NCBI RefSeq assembly: GCF_004745865.1
Contig: NZ_SRKZ01000002.1
Coordinates: 62,001 to 126,000 of the forward strand
DNA from: Hymenobacter wooponensis
GTDB lineage: Bacteria; Bacteroidota; Bacteroidia; Cytophagales; Hymenobacteraceae
Direction: 5' to 3'
DNA length: 64,000 nt
Below, piece by piece: positions 34,765 through 43,787 of this stretch. The notes beneath the pieces are model-generated. The model had not been told where the DNA came from. It was given only the letters and a program-made list of their open reading frames with translations, and ran no database searches. Each line of letters begins with the position of its first letter. Within the stretch, counting starts at the first letter, position 1. A program made the position numbers and the translations under genes.

Positions 34765-36003
34765 TTACAGCTCAACTCCGGCCTGAGGGGCCACCGGCGC
34801 GGCGCGGTCCCACACCCGATCTTTGACGGTGGCCTCAAATACGTGGCTCATGATAGCTTGCTCGGCTTCATCGTAGGCCAAGTGCCGGCGCGCCATCACG
34901 CGCTCAGCTACTTCGGCTACTTTCGGGAGGCGGAATGTTTCGAAGCCGGCGGCTCCGCCCCAACTGAAGCTCGGAATGAAGGTGCGCGGGAAACCGGCCC
35001 CGAAAATGTTAGCGCCCACGCCTACCACCGTGCCGGTGTTGAACATGGTATTGATACCGCACTTACTGTGGTCGCCCATCATCAGGCCGCAGAACTGCTG
35101 CCCCGTATTTACGAAACGGCCAGCGGCATGGCTCCAGATTTTCACTGCAGCGTAGTTGTTCTTCAGGTTAGAGGTGTTGGTGTCGGCGCCCAGGTTGCAC
35201 CACTCCCCTATCACGGAGTTGCCGAGGTACCCATCGTGGCCTTTGTTGCTGTAGCCGAGCAGAATGCTGTTGCCGACCTCGCCACCCACTTTGCTGAAGG
35301 GGCCTACGGTGTTATCGCCGCGCATTTTGGCGCCTGCGTTAATGTGGGAACCCTCGCACAATGCCAGCGGACCTTTGATGATGGCCCCCTCATGCACCTG
35401 GCTATTTTTGCCGAGGTAGATGGGGCCATCTTCTGCATTTAGGATGGCCGCTCTGATCTTCACCCCCTCCTCGATAAAGATATTTTCTGGAGCGTAGACG
35501 ATGGTATGCGCATCACCCACGGGCTGCGATTGGCGACCTTTGGTGAGTAAATCGAAGTCGCGACGGATTTCGGCGCCGTTGCGCAGGAACAGGTGCCACA
35601 CCTCCTTGATGGCCGTTACCGGCTCGGCCACGTCGCGGGTGCGCTGGAAACCGTCCTGAATCAATTCTGCCACTTGGGAGGCATCCGCCAAGTGCGCTGC
35701 CACCAGCATTTGCTCATCAAACAGAGCTTCACCCGGCTGCAGGTTTTGCACTTGCTGCACCAGTAAATCATCGGGGCATATGGCTCCGTTGATGACCAGC
35801 GCGGGCCCTTGGGTGTTGCCGGCCGGAAATTTGGCTTGCAAGTACGCCTCCGTGAGGTACCCTACCTGCTCGCTGTTTAACCGGTGCTGCCACTTCTCGG
35901 CAATAGTCAGGATGCCGCACCGCAGTGCCGCCACGGGCCGAGTGAAGGTGAAGGGCAATAAGCGCGGCCGAATCAGAGGGTCGTCGAAAAGAAGGATAGT
36001 CAT
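34765..36003 (-). CDS. Bacteroidota-type GlmU-family sugar nucleotidyltransferase
   Basis: A 412-residue protein with an N-terminal divergent nucleotidyltransferase part (MTILLFDDPLIRPRLLPFTF) and a C-terminal left-handed beta-helix with hexapeptide repeats (VKIRAAILNAEDGPIYLGKN, GAIIKGPLALCEGSHINAGA, LGADTNTSNLKNNYAAVKIW). This is the form thought to replace classical GlmU in Bacteroidota, giving UDP-N-acetylglucosamine for cell wall and lipopolysaccharide. The exact activities are inferred. It is followed by holB after nine bases. Confidence 0.88.
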   Translation of the reverse strand: MTILLFDDPLIRPRLLPFTFTRPVAALRCGILTIAEKWQHRLNSEQVGYLTEAYLQAKFPAGNTQGPALVINGAICPDDLLVQQVQNLQPGEALFDEQMLVAAHLADASQVAELIQDGFQRTRDVAEPVTAIKEVWHLFLRNGAEIRRDFDLLTKGRQSQPVGDAHTIVYAPENIFIEEGVKIRAAILNAEDGPIYLGKNSQVHEGAIIKGPLALCEGSHINAGAKMRGDNTVGPFSKVGGEVGNSILLGYSNKGHDGYLGNSVIGEWCNLGADTNTSNLKNNYAAVKIWSHAAGRFVNTGQQFCGLMMGDHSKCGINTMFNTGTVVGVGANIFGAGFPRTFIPSFSWGGAAGFETFRLPKVAEVAERVMARRHLAYDEAEQAIMSHVFEATVKDRVWDRAAPVAPQAGVEL

Positions 36004-36140
36004 GAGCGAAGAGGGATGTAAGCAGATGCTGCGCCGGCGAGAGGTGGCCTAGGCCACTCTTTGAGCCGCGAAGCTACGCAGCCAGCCAGGTACGGCGGGC
36101 AAAAATACGATTCGTGGGGCATCCCGCACGGATAAAAGAA

Positions 36141-36168
36141 AAGCTCCTTCCATTGCTGAAAGGAGCTT
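36141..36168 (-). terminator. Terminator after rpmE2
   Basis: Nine-bp stem 36141-36149 with 36160-36168; read on the minus strand it is followed by a T-rich tract. Confidence 0.75.
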
Positions 36169-36203
36169 CTTTATAGGGCAAACGGCTACGAGCCAGTAGC
36201 GAA

Positions 36204-36449
36204 CTACTTCTTCTGGTAGCGGTTGCGGAACTTCTCTACGCGGCCAGCGGTGTCGAGCAACACGTTTTTGCCGGTGTAGAAGGGGTGCGATTCGCTGCTA
36301 ACTTCCACCTTGATGACGGGGTAAGTCTTGCCGTCTTCCATCGTGATGGTCTCGTTAGAGCTCATCGTCGAACGGGTAACGAATTTGAAGCCGCTAGAAG
36401 TGTCCTGGAACACAACTTCGCGATACTCGGGGTGGATGTCCTTTTTCAT
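36204..36449 (-). CDS. rpmE2: 50S ribosomal protein L31, type B
   Basis: An 81-residue ribosomal protein. [20 protein letters not shown] and [20 protein letters not shown] are typical. It has no cysteine, so it is the zinc-free type B (C-minus) form. It stands alone between a terminator and a well-formed promoter. Confidence 0.97.
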   Translation of the reverse strand: MKKDIHPEYREVVFQDTSSGFKFVTRSTMSSNETITMEDGKTYPVIKVEVSSESHPFYTGKNVLLDTAGRVEKFRNRYQKK

Positions 36450-36500
36450 GGTTTAATACCGTTTGTACCTGAGTGCCTGCCGATTTTGCGGAAGGGACTG

Positions 36501-36530
36501 CAAAAGTACACGTTACGCCGGAATATCAAA
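36501..36530 (-). promoter_or_regulatory. Complete -33/-7 promoter of rpmE2
   Basis: On the minus strand TTTG (36530-36527), 18 bases, then TACTTTTG (36508-36501): both elements match the Bacteroidota consensus exactly. This is the best complete promoter in the window. The leader is about 50 bases. Confidence 0.75.
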
Positions 36531-36592
36531 AATGTGCGCCGACTTTTCCGTGCATGCAACCCTTAGCAGCCACCCCTGCTCTTGAAATTGCT

Positions 36593-36600
36593 TATGTTTG
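36593..36600 (+). promoter_or_regulatory. -7 promoter box for gene at 36650
   Basis: TATGTTTG is an exact TAnnTTTG, 49 bases before ATG 36650. Confidence 0.5.
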
Positions 36601-36649
36601 GGCCGCTACTCTATCTATATCTACCCGGCTCTACTTACCTGCTTTGCCT

Positions 36650-37045
36650 ATGTCACGCCAACTTATTGCCTGTCTTGTGCTGCTCGGCAGTGGTGTTTTG
36701 CTAGCCTATGGCGCCTCCGTTACGTCCTTTCAAGCCACCTACGACGATACCAGCGTGGTGGTGGAATGGGAAGTAAATAGTGAAGGAGGCGTGCAGGAAT
36801 ACACCTTGTTTCGGAAAGCCAACAACGAGCCTAGTTTCAGCAAGCTCGTCAGCCTGGAGCCCAGCAATCAGCGCTCTTATCAGTACATCGACCAAAATAG
36901 CTATGGTGGTCTGAGCGGAGGGCCTTTCACTTACCGCCTCCAGGTTCGTACTGCCGCTGGCCCGCAGAGCTTCCACACTGTTTTAAACCAAACGCCCAGC
37001 GCCTTCCAGCGCTCTTGGGGCACAATCAAGTCGATGTTCCGCTAA
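36650..37045 (+). CDS. Exported fibronectin-III-like protein, unknown
   Basis: A 131-residue protein with a signal-like N-terminus (MSRQLIACLVLLGSGVLLAY) and one beta-sandwich-like domain (ATYDDTSVVVEWEVNSEGGV, then EYTLFRKANNEPSFSKLVSL and FTYRLQVRT) that resembles a fibronectin type III fold. No lipobox or sorting domain is seen, and the C-terminus ends RSWGTIKSMFR. ATG 36650 was chosen for the signal peptide; the longer frame runs through the rpmE2 promoter. Function unknown. Confidence 0.75.
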   Translation: MSRQLIACLVLLGSGVLLAYGASVTSFQATYDDTSVVVEWEVNSEGGVQEYTLFRKANNEPSFSKLVSLEPSNQRSYQYIDQNSYGGLSGGPFTYRLQVRTAAGPQSFHTVLNQTPSAFQRSWGTIKSMFR

Positions 37046-37178
37046 CGGTGACATGGTAAATGAGTGAATAAGTGAAATGGCCTAGGCAGCGCTAGCAGTG
37101 CCTTTATTACCCTAAACTTTCTACTCATTACGTAGTACTCAGTACACACTACTTGTCACTCCACTCATCCCCTACTGT

Positions 37179-37766
37179 ATGCGTCTTTGCTTTGCTTCTA
37201 ACAATGCCCACAAGCTGGACGAAATCCGGCCGCTGCTGCCGGCTTCGGTAGAGTTGGTTAGTCTGGCTGCCATTGGCTGTGAGGAGGAGCTTCCCGAAAC
37301 TCAGGATACCCTAGAAGGCAACGCGCGCCAGAAGGCGCAGTATGTATGGGACCATTACGGAGTAGCTTGCTTCGCCGACGATACTGGCCTAGAAGTGACA
37401 GCGCTTAACGGAGAGCCGGGTGTGTACTCGGCCCGATACGCGGGGCCGCAACGTTCTGCAACCGATAATGTGCAGAAACTACTCCAGGAACTCCGTGGCC
37501 GCTCCGACCGCTCAGCTCGCTTCCGCACCGTGGTGGCCCTAGTACTCCCCAATGGTCAAGTGCATGATTTTGCCGGTGCCGTGGAGGGCACTATTATCAG
37601 TGAAGTCCGTGGAGGCGAGGGCTTTGGTTACGACCCGGTGTTTTCGCCTATTGAAAGCAACGGACGCACATTTGCCGAGATGAGCCTCCCTGAAAAGAAC
37701 GCCATTAGCCACCGTAGCCGCGCCGTAGCCAAGCTGGTGTACTTCCTAAACCAGCACCTGAAATAG
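37179..37766 (+). CDS. rdgB: RdgB/HAM1 non-canonical purine NTP pyrophosphatase
   Basis: A 195-residue housecleaning enzyme that hydrolyses dITP and XTP to monophosphates, keeping deaminated purines out of DNA. Family motifs are LCFASNNAHKLDEI, FADDTGLEV, PGVYSARYAG, GGEGFGYDPVF and the C-terminal KNAISHRSRA. It lies about 100 bases before udk on the same strand, and both act on nucleotides; udk has its own promoter box. Confidence 0.96.
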   Translation: MRLCFASNNAHKLDEIRPLLPASVELVSLAAIGCEEELPETQDTLEGNARQKAQYVWDHYGVACFADDTGLEVTALNGEPGVYSARYAGPQRSATDNVQKLLQELRGRSDRSARFRTVVALVLPNGQVHDFAGAVEGTIISEVRGGEGFGYDPVFSPIESNGRTFAEMSLPEKNAISHRSRAVAKLVYFLNQHLK

Positions 37767-37819
37767 AGTTTTACGGGGCTCTCTTGCCTGATTTGTCTTC
37801 TACTCAGCGGCAAACTTCT

Positions 37820-37827
37820 TACTTTTG
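37820..37827 (+). promoter_or_regulatory. -7 promoter box of udk
   Basis: TACTTTTG is an exact TAnnTTTG, 40 bases before ATG 37868; a TTTG lies 24 bases upstream at 37792-37795, a little farther than usual. Confidence 0.5.
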
Positions 37828-37867
37828 CAGGGTTGGCCCCGCCGGTACGGGCCTATTCCCACCCCCA

Positions 37868-38497
37868 ATGCAACACCCTTTCATCGTCGGTATCACGGGC
37901 GGTAGCGCCTCCGGAAAGACAACTTTTTTGCGCCGGCTGCTGGCTTCGTTTCCCGAAGAAGAAATCTGCCTGATTTCACAGGACAACTACTATCACCCCC
38001 GTGAAAGCCAGCTGGTAGATGCTCAGGGCGTCACGAACTTTGACCTACCCAGCAGCATCGATTCGGCCGCCTATGCTGCTGACGTTTTGCGCATCAGCCA
38101 AGGTCTGGAAGTACGTCGGCAAGAGTATACGTTTAATAACCCCAACGTAGTACCCGCCGAGCTGGTGTTTCGGCCTGCCCCAATTGTAGTAGTGGAAGGC
38201 ATCTTCGTATTCTACTTCGAAGAGGTAGCCAAGCTGCTCGACCTGAAGGTGTACATCGATGCCCGGGAGCACGTGAAGCTGCAGCGCCGCATCGTTCGGG
38301 ACCGGGATGAGCGTGGCTATGACCTGGAAGACGTACTCTACCGCTACACCAACCACGTGGCGCCTACTTACGAGAAGTACATCAAGCCCTTCAAACACGA
38401 CGCCGACATTATCATTCCAAACAATCGGCACTTCGACCGGGGCTTGGACGTGTTAGTAGGCTACTTGAAAGGTAAAATCCATACTAGCGCTTCGTAA
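37868..38497 (+). CDS. udk: Uridine kinase
   Basis: A 209-residue P-loop kinase that phosphorylates uridine and cytidine in pyrimidine salvage. Walker A is GGSASGKTT near residue 13, followed by ISQDNYYHPRE, NFDLPSSID and VVEGIFVFY; the lid-like RRIVRDRDERGYDLEDVLYR is typical. ATG 37868 is chosen because HPFIVGITGGSASGKT is the normal family start and the promoter box lies inside the longer frame. Confidence 0.93.
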   Translation: MQHPFIVGITGGSASGKTTFLRRLLASFPEEEICLISQDNYYHPRESQLVDAQGVTNFDLPSSIDSAAYAADVLRISQGLEVRRQEYTFNNPNVVPAELVFRPAPIVVVEGIFVFYFEEVAKLLDLKVYIDAREHVKLQRRIVRDRDERGYDLEDVLYRYTNHVAPTYEKYIKPFKHDADIIIPNNRHFDRGLDVLVGYLKGKIHTSAS

Positions 38498-38518
38498 GTA
38501 CTGGCCTAGCAAAAGCAT

Positions 38519-38554
38519 AAAAGCCCCGCTACCTCACTTGGCAGCGGGGCTTTT
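38519..38554. terminator. Bidirectional terminator
   Basis: Perfect 12-bp stem (38519-38530 with 38543-38554) between convergent udk and the putative peptidase gene. Confidence 0.82.
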
Positions 38555-38570
38555 TCATGCCAATCAGCCC

Positions 38571-40013
38571 CTAAAAAACCCACAGCGGCTGCTTAGGCTG
38601 AATAGCTTTCTGCTTCTCCAAATACTGCGCCGCGGCGGGCAGCTTAGCCCGGTCATGCACGTTCACGAGAATTAGCGGTCCGGCTTTGTCGGTTAGGCTA
38701 AGCACAAAGTCTTGCTCAGACCGCAGGCGCTGTTTACTCAAGCTAGGCCAGTTCTGCTGCAGATAGCGCAAGGTAGCGGCGTGCTGTTGCGTGATGATGA
38801 CGACTGGCAGATAGGCTCCTTCCTTAGCAGTGCTTAGGGTTTTGTCTTTGTTTAGAATAGGAGTAGATGTGAGCGTATAAGTGCTTCTAAATGCGTCGCG
38901 GAAGGGCAGCAATGCCGGGGCGGCCGGGTCGGTATCAGTCCAGTACAGCACTTTCCGAAAGAGGTTTACGTACTCAGTGGCGGCCTGCGGGAAGGTGGTA
39001 TTGAAGGTGGCAACCGCTTGTCGCACGAAGGTGCTATCAATGGTGCGGCCACTTTCGATGTAGCTCTCCACTTGCGGATAGAGCGCCTTAGCATATCGGT
39101 TGATGTAGTCGTCGTTGTACCACTCGCCGGCTTCGGGCTGACCGGCTTGTTGCTTGTAAATCCATTCGCCGGCCGCCGTGGCTAGGCCTTCCTCCATTAG
39201 AGAATAGGCATAGCGCCAAGCAGGTGAGCCGCTATTCTGATACCAGCGCTCCACTTGCTGCTGCAACTCCTGCCGTTGCTGAATGGAAAGCGAATGACTC
39301 ATTTCATGAAACATGATGGTGCTCCCCGATACAAAGTCGGTGGAGGCGGGGTGGCAGTCGAGCAGTACGATATTGCTGGCCACCGTGGCAGAGTTGGTAA
39401 ACGTGGTGGCAGGCCCAGGCAGCGGGCTCAGCATAATGCGGTACGGCACCTCATCGGGCCAGCTGCTGCCATAGAAAGTGCGCAGTCGGGTGAAGTGCTT
39501 GAGCAGTTGCTTCTGGTCTAGGAAGGCTTGGTAGGCCTGTCGCTCCTGCGTGAGTTGGGCTTGGTAGGGTCGCCAGAGCAATTCCTCGAAGGCGGGGCTC
39601 AAGGCCTGATACACCTGGCCTAGCTCCACGAGAGTTTGGTTGGGCATGAGGCCAACGGCCCGCTGCTGCAGATCAGAGAGGTCTTTGGCATCAGCGGCGC
39701 ACTTGAGGAAGAGGTTCCAGCTGCTGCCCGACGAGCCGAGGCGGTCGGCGGGGTAGTCAGGCCACTCGAAGTCTACTTCGCGGGGCAGCTGCTGGTAGCG
39801 CCGGATGGCCGCCTGCGCGGCGGGCGTGTTGAAGGTACTTTGCTCAAATTGCTGCCGCGTGCCCCGGTAGCCTTTGCCGCCGGCCACCACATCAACAAAC
39901 CGCACCAGACTGAACGTGCGGTTGAGCTCCACGGTAGCCTGAATACCAGCCGACTGGCCTAGGCACGCTATCTGCACCAGCATCAACAGGATACCTATCC
40001 AAACACCTTTCAT
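38571..40013 (-). CDS. Putative secreted gluzincin-like metallopeptidase
   Basis: A 480-residue exported protein that I cannot place in a named family. The signal peptide is MKGVWIGILLMLVQIACLGQ. A zincin motif HEMSH (about 236-240) is followed 33 residues later by MEEGLATAAGEW, where a Glu could be the third zinc ligand as in gluzincins. The rest is helical, and the C-terminal part (VVIITQQHAATLRYLQQNWP) looks like a separate alpha/beta region. ATG 40013 gives the signal peptide. No peptidase partner or inhibitor is adjacent. Confidence 0.6.
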   Translation of the reverse strand: MKGVWIGILLMLVQIACLGQSAGIQATVELNRTFSLVRFVDVVAGGKGYRGTRQQFEQSTFNTPAAQAAIRRYQQLPREVDFEWPDYPADRLGSSGSSWNLFLKCAADAKDLSDLQQRAVGLMPNQTLVELGQVYQALSPAFEELLWRPYQAQLTQERQAYQAFLDQKQLLKHFTRLRTFYGSSWPDEVPYRIMLSPLPGPATTFTNSATVASNIVLLDCHPASTDFVSGSTIMFHEMSHSLSIQQRQELQQQVERWYQNSGSPAWRYAYSLMEEGLATAAGEWIYKQQAGQPEAGEWYNDDYINRYAKALYPQVESYIESGRTIDSTFVRQAVATFNTTFPQAATEYVNLFRKVLYWTDTDPAAPALLPFRDAFRSTYTLTSTPILNKDKTLSTAKEGAYLPVVIITQQHAATLRYLQQNWPSLSKQRLRSEQDFVLSLTDKAGPLILVNVHDRAKLPAAAQYLEKQKAIQPKQPLWVF

Positions 40014-40112
40014 ACAAGCCATAATAATAGTACCAGGTAGCAAAATGCCTAAAAAATGACTGTCTTAGAGCACTCTATGGCAGGATACTTTGCGCCGCGC
40101 TGCTCAAAAAGG

Positions 40113-40120
40113 TATATTTG
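40113..40120 (+). promoter_or_regulatory. -7 promoter box for gene at 40133
   Basis: TATATTTG is an exact TAnnTTTG, 12 bases before the TTG start at 40133. Confidence 0.5.
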
Positions 40121-40132
40121 TAATTCCTACCC

Positions 40133-40510
40133 TTGAAGACTTTGCGTTTCCTATCCGCCTTTTTACCTCGCTTGCGTTTCGCGCTGCTCACGGCCACTGT
40201 GCTGTTTGTGCTGTCGCTGAATCACCAAGCTGTGGCTACGCTCCGGGTACTGCCGGCGGGTAAAGCCACCCGGGTAGATGCCGGCCCCCGGGCCGCGGTG
40301 GTAAAGCAGCGTGTAACGTTAGAAGCCACCTCGCCGCTGGTCTTTTTGCTGGCGCCGGCGGCTGATGCTTGGCTCCCCCTGCCCACACCGCAGGTAAGCT
40401 TATACCGGTTGCAGGCTCGTTTAGTGGAGCTGCAGCCCCGCCCCAGCGCCGTACCGGATTTATTCCGTAGCCGGCTGCTCGTTGCCGCCCTGTCGCCGCA
40501 CGCGCCCTAG
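40133..40510 (+). CDS. Small exported protein upstream of secDF, unknown
   Basis: A 125-residue protein beginning with a TTG codon. The N-terminus (KTLRFLSAFLPRLRFALLTA, then TVLFVLSLNHQAVA) is positively charged and hydrophobic like a signal peptide or anchor. The rest is rich in Leu, Pro, Ala and Arg with no motif. A consensus -7 box just upstream supports transcription, but the antisense strand is open too, so the coding claim is moderate. The 156-base gap to secDF has no clear promoter beyond TACTTTTT at 40654-40661. Confidence 0.5.
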   Translation: MKTLRFLSAFLPRLRFALLTATVLFVLSLNHQAVATLRVLPAGKATRVDAGPRAAVVKQRVTLEATSPLVFLLAPAADAWLPLPTPQVSLYRLQARLVELQPRPSAVPDLFRSRLLVAALSPHAP

Positions 40511-40666
40511 CGGAGTCAGTCTGCTGAAGAGCACATACCCAGTTACGCTTTCCCGTTGCTGATGCGGCAGGGAATACTGGCCTACAGCGGTATCCCATTG
40601 GCTTTTCTGCAGCTTTGCCGCGCCGCACCAGCCTTTCCCGGATTCAGAATACCTACTTTTTAACTA

Positions 40667-43639
40667 ATGCGAAATAAAGGACTCGTCATTACGCTGACGC
40701 TTATTGTGTCGGCGTTGTGCATCTACTTCCTGACGCTCACCTTCGTGTCACGAGGGGTGCAGCGCGACGCGGTGAACTACGCCAGCCGCGGGGGCAAACT
40801 CGTGGAAGGCAAGCGCCAGCACTACCTCGACTCAGTGTGGCGCGCGCCCGTATTCGGGCCGCTTACTTATAAGGATGTGCGCACCTCGGAGCTGGGCCTT
40901 GGCCTTGACCTGAACGGTGGTATGCACGTAACACTGGAAGTATCGCCAGTGGAGATTGTGCGGGCTATGTCGGCTAACTCGAAAGATCCGGCCTTCAATA
41001 AAGCTATTGCTCAGGCCCAGGAGCTGCAGAAGGCTAGCCCTTCTACGCCCTTCACCACCCTGTTTGCGCAGACCTACCGCGATGCCGCGCCAAACGGCAA
41101 GCTGGCTTCTATCTTCGCCAACACGCTCAACAAGAGCCGTAACATCGACATCAACTCTTCGGATGCGAAGGTGCTGAGCGCCATCAACAAGGAAATTGAG
41201 GAAGCCATTGACCGCTCCTTCAACATCCTGCGTTCCCGCATCGACAAGTTTGGCACCAGCCAGCCTAACATTCAGCGCGTAAAGGGCACTGGCCGTATTC
41301 AGGTAGAATTGCCTGGTGTAGATAACCCTGACCGCGTACGTAAGCTGTTGCAGGGCCAGGCCAAGCTGGAGTTCTGGGAAGTATGGCGCACCGATGAGTT
41401 CGCGCCTTACCTGAACCAGCTCAATGATGTGCTGAGCGCAAAAGAAGCTACTGCTGCTCCGGTAGCTGCTACTACCACGGCTACTACCGACACGGCCAAG
41501 GCTGCTGCCGGCGACTCTACTTCCCTGGCTAGCCAGCTGGCTAAGAAAGGAACGGCTACGGCTAAAACCGACTCGGCTGCTCCCAAGAAAAATGTACTAG
41601 CCAGCCTGTTTACCATGCCCGGCACGCTGGGTTCTAACGTGCGCGATACCGCCCGCGTGAATGCCGTTCTGCGCAGCCCCGACACCCGTGCCGTACTGCC
41701 TTCCAACCTGACTTTCCTGTGGGGCGTGAAGCCTGACGTAATTGATGGCCAGGAATACCTGCAGCTCTACGCCATCCGCAAGTCGCGGGAGGCTGAGGCT
41801 CCTATTGGTGGTGAAGTTATCAGCGAAGCTCGTGGCGACTTTGACCAGCTCAGCGGCCGCGCCGAGGTATCGATGCAGATGACGCCCAGCGGTGCCCGCA
41901 AGTGGCAGAAGCTGACGGCAGCCAACATTGGCCGTCAGGTAGCCATCGTGCTCGACGACAACGTGTACTCTGCTCCCGTAGTACAGGCTGAAATTGCCGG
42001 CGGTAACTCCAGCATTTCGGGCAACTTCACCATTGAGGAAGCGCAAGATTTGGCTAACATTCTGAAGGCTGGTAAGCTGCCTGCTCCTACCCGCATTGTG
42101 GAAGAAGCTGTAGTTGGCCCATCGCTGGGTCAGGAAGCCACCAACCAGGGCCTATACTCTTCGCTGGCTGGCCTCGTGATTATCATGATCTTCATGGCCG
42201 TGTATTACGGCCGGGCTGGTATGGTAGCCGACGCTGCCCTACTCTTCAACATGTTCCTGATCCTGGGTGTGTTGGCGCAGTTCTCCTTCGCCCTCACCCT
42301 GCCTGGTATTGCTGGTCTGGTACTGGTAATTGGCACCTCCGTGGATGCCAACGTACTGATTTTCGAACGTATTCGGGAAGAGCTAGACCACGGCCTGCAG
42401 ACGCAGGATGCTATCAGCAAAGGCTACAGCCGTGCTTTCTCGGCTATTTTTGACTCCAACGTTACCACGCTGATCATTGCTCTGATTCTGGGCTTCTTCG
42501 GTACGGGTCCGGTGCAGAACTTCGCTATTACGCTGGGTATTGGTGTATTCACCTCTTTCCTGTCGGCAGTGTACGTGTCGCGCCTTATCATTGAGCGTCT
42601 CACCAAGGGCAAAGCAACTACCTCCCTCACGTTCGACACGGCTATTTCGCGTCACCTGTTCAAAGGCACCAACTTCGACATCGTAGGCAAGCGCAAGTAC
42701 GCTTACATTGCTTCGACGGTGGTTATCGTGCTGGGCTTCGCCCTGATGGCAATGCAAGGCGGGCCAAACCTGGGCGTTGACTTCCGTGGTGGCCGCGAGT
42801 ACATCGTGGACTTCAACAAAGCTGTTCCGGCTTCCGACGTGCGTGACCTGCTCACCAGCGACTACTTCGGTGGTGCTGGTACGGAGGTAAAAACGTTCGG
42901 CAGCACTAGCCGCCTGCGTATCACAACGGGCTATTTAGCCGCTGACGAAAGCACCGACGCCGACAAGAAAGTGCGTACTGCGCTTGAGACTGGCCTAGCC
43001 AAGAAATACGCGGCGGATGCTCCTACTATCAAGAGCTCTTCGAAAGTAGGCGCTACCATCGCCGACGATATCAAGAAAACTTCGGTAGTGAGCCTGGGCT
43101 TAACCCTGCTGGCCATCTTCGTGTACGTACTGTTCCGCTTTGAGAAATGGCAGTACTCTATGGCTGCCGTAGTGGCCCTGTTCCACGATGCGCTACTGGT
43201 AATTGCCACCTTCCCCATTGCGCGGGCCCTAGGCCTGAACTACGAGATGGACCAGGTGTTTGTGGCGGCCGTGCTCACGGTAATTGGCTTCTCGATGAAT
43301 GACACCGTCGTTATCTATGACCGGATACGAGAATACCTGCGCGAGAACAAGCACCTGACGTTTGCGCAGGTAGTAAACCCTGCTCTCAACAGCACGTTCT
43401 CCCGCACCATGATTACGTTCACCACGGTATTCCTAGTGGTAGGCGTGCTCTACGTATTCGGCGGTGAAACCCTGCGCTCATTCTCCTTCGCCATGCTGAT
43501 CGGTATCGTCTACGGCACGTATTCGTCGCTGTTTATTGCCGCGCCGCTGATCCTGGACACCTACGGCCGCAAGGAGAAAGCCAACCTGAATACGGCTACC
43601 GACGCCGGTGCTCCTAAGCTCTCAACGGCCAATATGTAA
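40667..43639 (+). CDS. secDF: Protein translocase subunit SecDF
   Basis: A 990-residue fused SecD-SecF, the RND-type proton-driven motor that pulls exported proteins through SecYEG. SecD motifs include LGLGLDLNGGMHVTLEV and the transmembrane IGTSVDANVLIFERIREEL; SecF motifs include GPNLGVDFRGGREYIV and GFSMNDTVVIYDRIREYLRE. Twelve membrane segments are predictable in two blocks. The first periplasmic domain holds a low-complexity Ala/Thr/Lys insertion (about residues 260-310). It is followed by a terminator and stands alone. Confidence 0.97.
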   Translation: MRNKGLVITLTLIVSALCIYFLTLTFVSRGVQRDAVNYASRGGKLVEGKRQHYLDSVWRAPVFGPLTYKDVRTSELGLGLDLNGGMHVTLEVSPVEIVRAMSANSKDPAFNKAIAQAQELQKASPSTPFTTLFAQTYRDAAPNGKLASIFANTLNKSRNIDINSSDAKVLSAINKEIEEAIDRSFNILRSRIDKFGTSQPNIQRVKGTGRIQVELPGVDNPDRVRKLLQGQAKLEFWEVWRTDEFAPYLNQLNDVLSAKEATAAPVAATTTATTDTAKAAAGDSTSLASQLAKKGTATAKTDSAAPKKNVLASLFTMPGTLGSNVRDTARVNAVLRSPDTRAVLPSNLTFLWGVKPDVIDGQEYLQLYAIRKSREAEAPIGGEVISEARGDFDQLSGRAEVSMQMTPSGARKWQKLTAANIGRQVAIVLDDNVYSAPVVQAEIAGGNSSISGNFTIEEAQDLANILKAGKLPAPTRIVEEAVVGPSLGQEATNQGLYSSLAGLVIIMIFMAVYYGRAGMVADAALLFNMFLILGVLAQFSFALTLPGIAGLVLVIGTSVDANVLIFERIREELDHGLQTQDAISKGYSRAFSAIFDSNVTTLIIALILGFFGTGPVQNFAITLGIGVFTSFLSAVYVSRLIIERLTKGKATTSLTFDTAISRHLFKGTNFDIVGKRKYAYIASTVVIVLGFALMAMQGGPNLGVDFRGGREYIVDFNKAVPASDVRDLLTSDYFGGAGTEVKTFGSTSRLRITTGYLAADESTDADKKVRTALETGLAKKYAADAPTIKSSSKVGATIADDIKKTSVVSLGLTLLAIFVYVLFRFEKWQYSMAAVVALFHDALLVIATFPIARALGLNYEMDQVFVAAVLTVIGFSMNDTVVIYDRIREYLRENKHLTFAQVVNPALNSTFSRTMITFTTVFLVVGVLYVFGGETLRSFSFAMLIGIVYGTYSSLFIAAPLILDTYGRKEKANLNTATDAGAPKLSTANM

Positions 43640-43676
43640 TGTACTGGAAGTGGCCTAGGCCACTCTCACTGAAGGT

Positions 43677-43709
43677 AAAAAAGCTCGGTCCGGAAGGATC
43701 GGGCTTTTT
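43677..43709 (+). terminator. Terminator after secDF
   Basis: Hairpin 43677-43709 with a GGAA loop, A6/T7 flanks and a GC-rich core containing a few G-T pairs. Confidence 0.85.
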
Positions 43710-43787
43710 TTGTTAGCTTTTCTTCATACTCAGGCAACCTTTCGAAAGGGTGTTCCGAGTGGGTTAGTAGATAGACGCTCCGCTGCC

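Noticed and set aside
34336-35442. Plus-strand open frame of 368 codons
   Set aside because: It lies wholly antisense to the well-identified holB and GlmU-like genes, and is a product of their GC-rich codon bias.
43710-43787. Upstream TTG start of the ECF sigma gene
   Set aside because: It lies inside the T-run of the secDF terminator.
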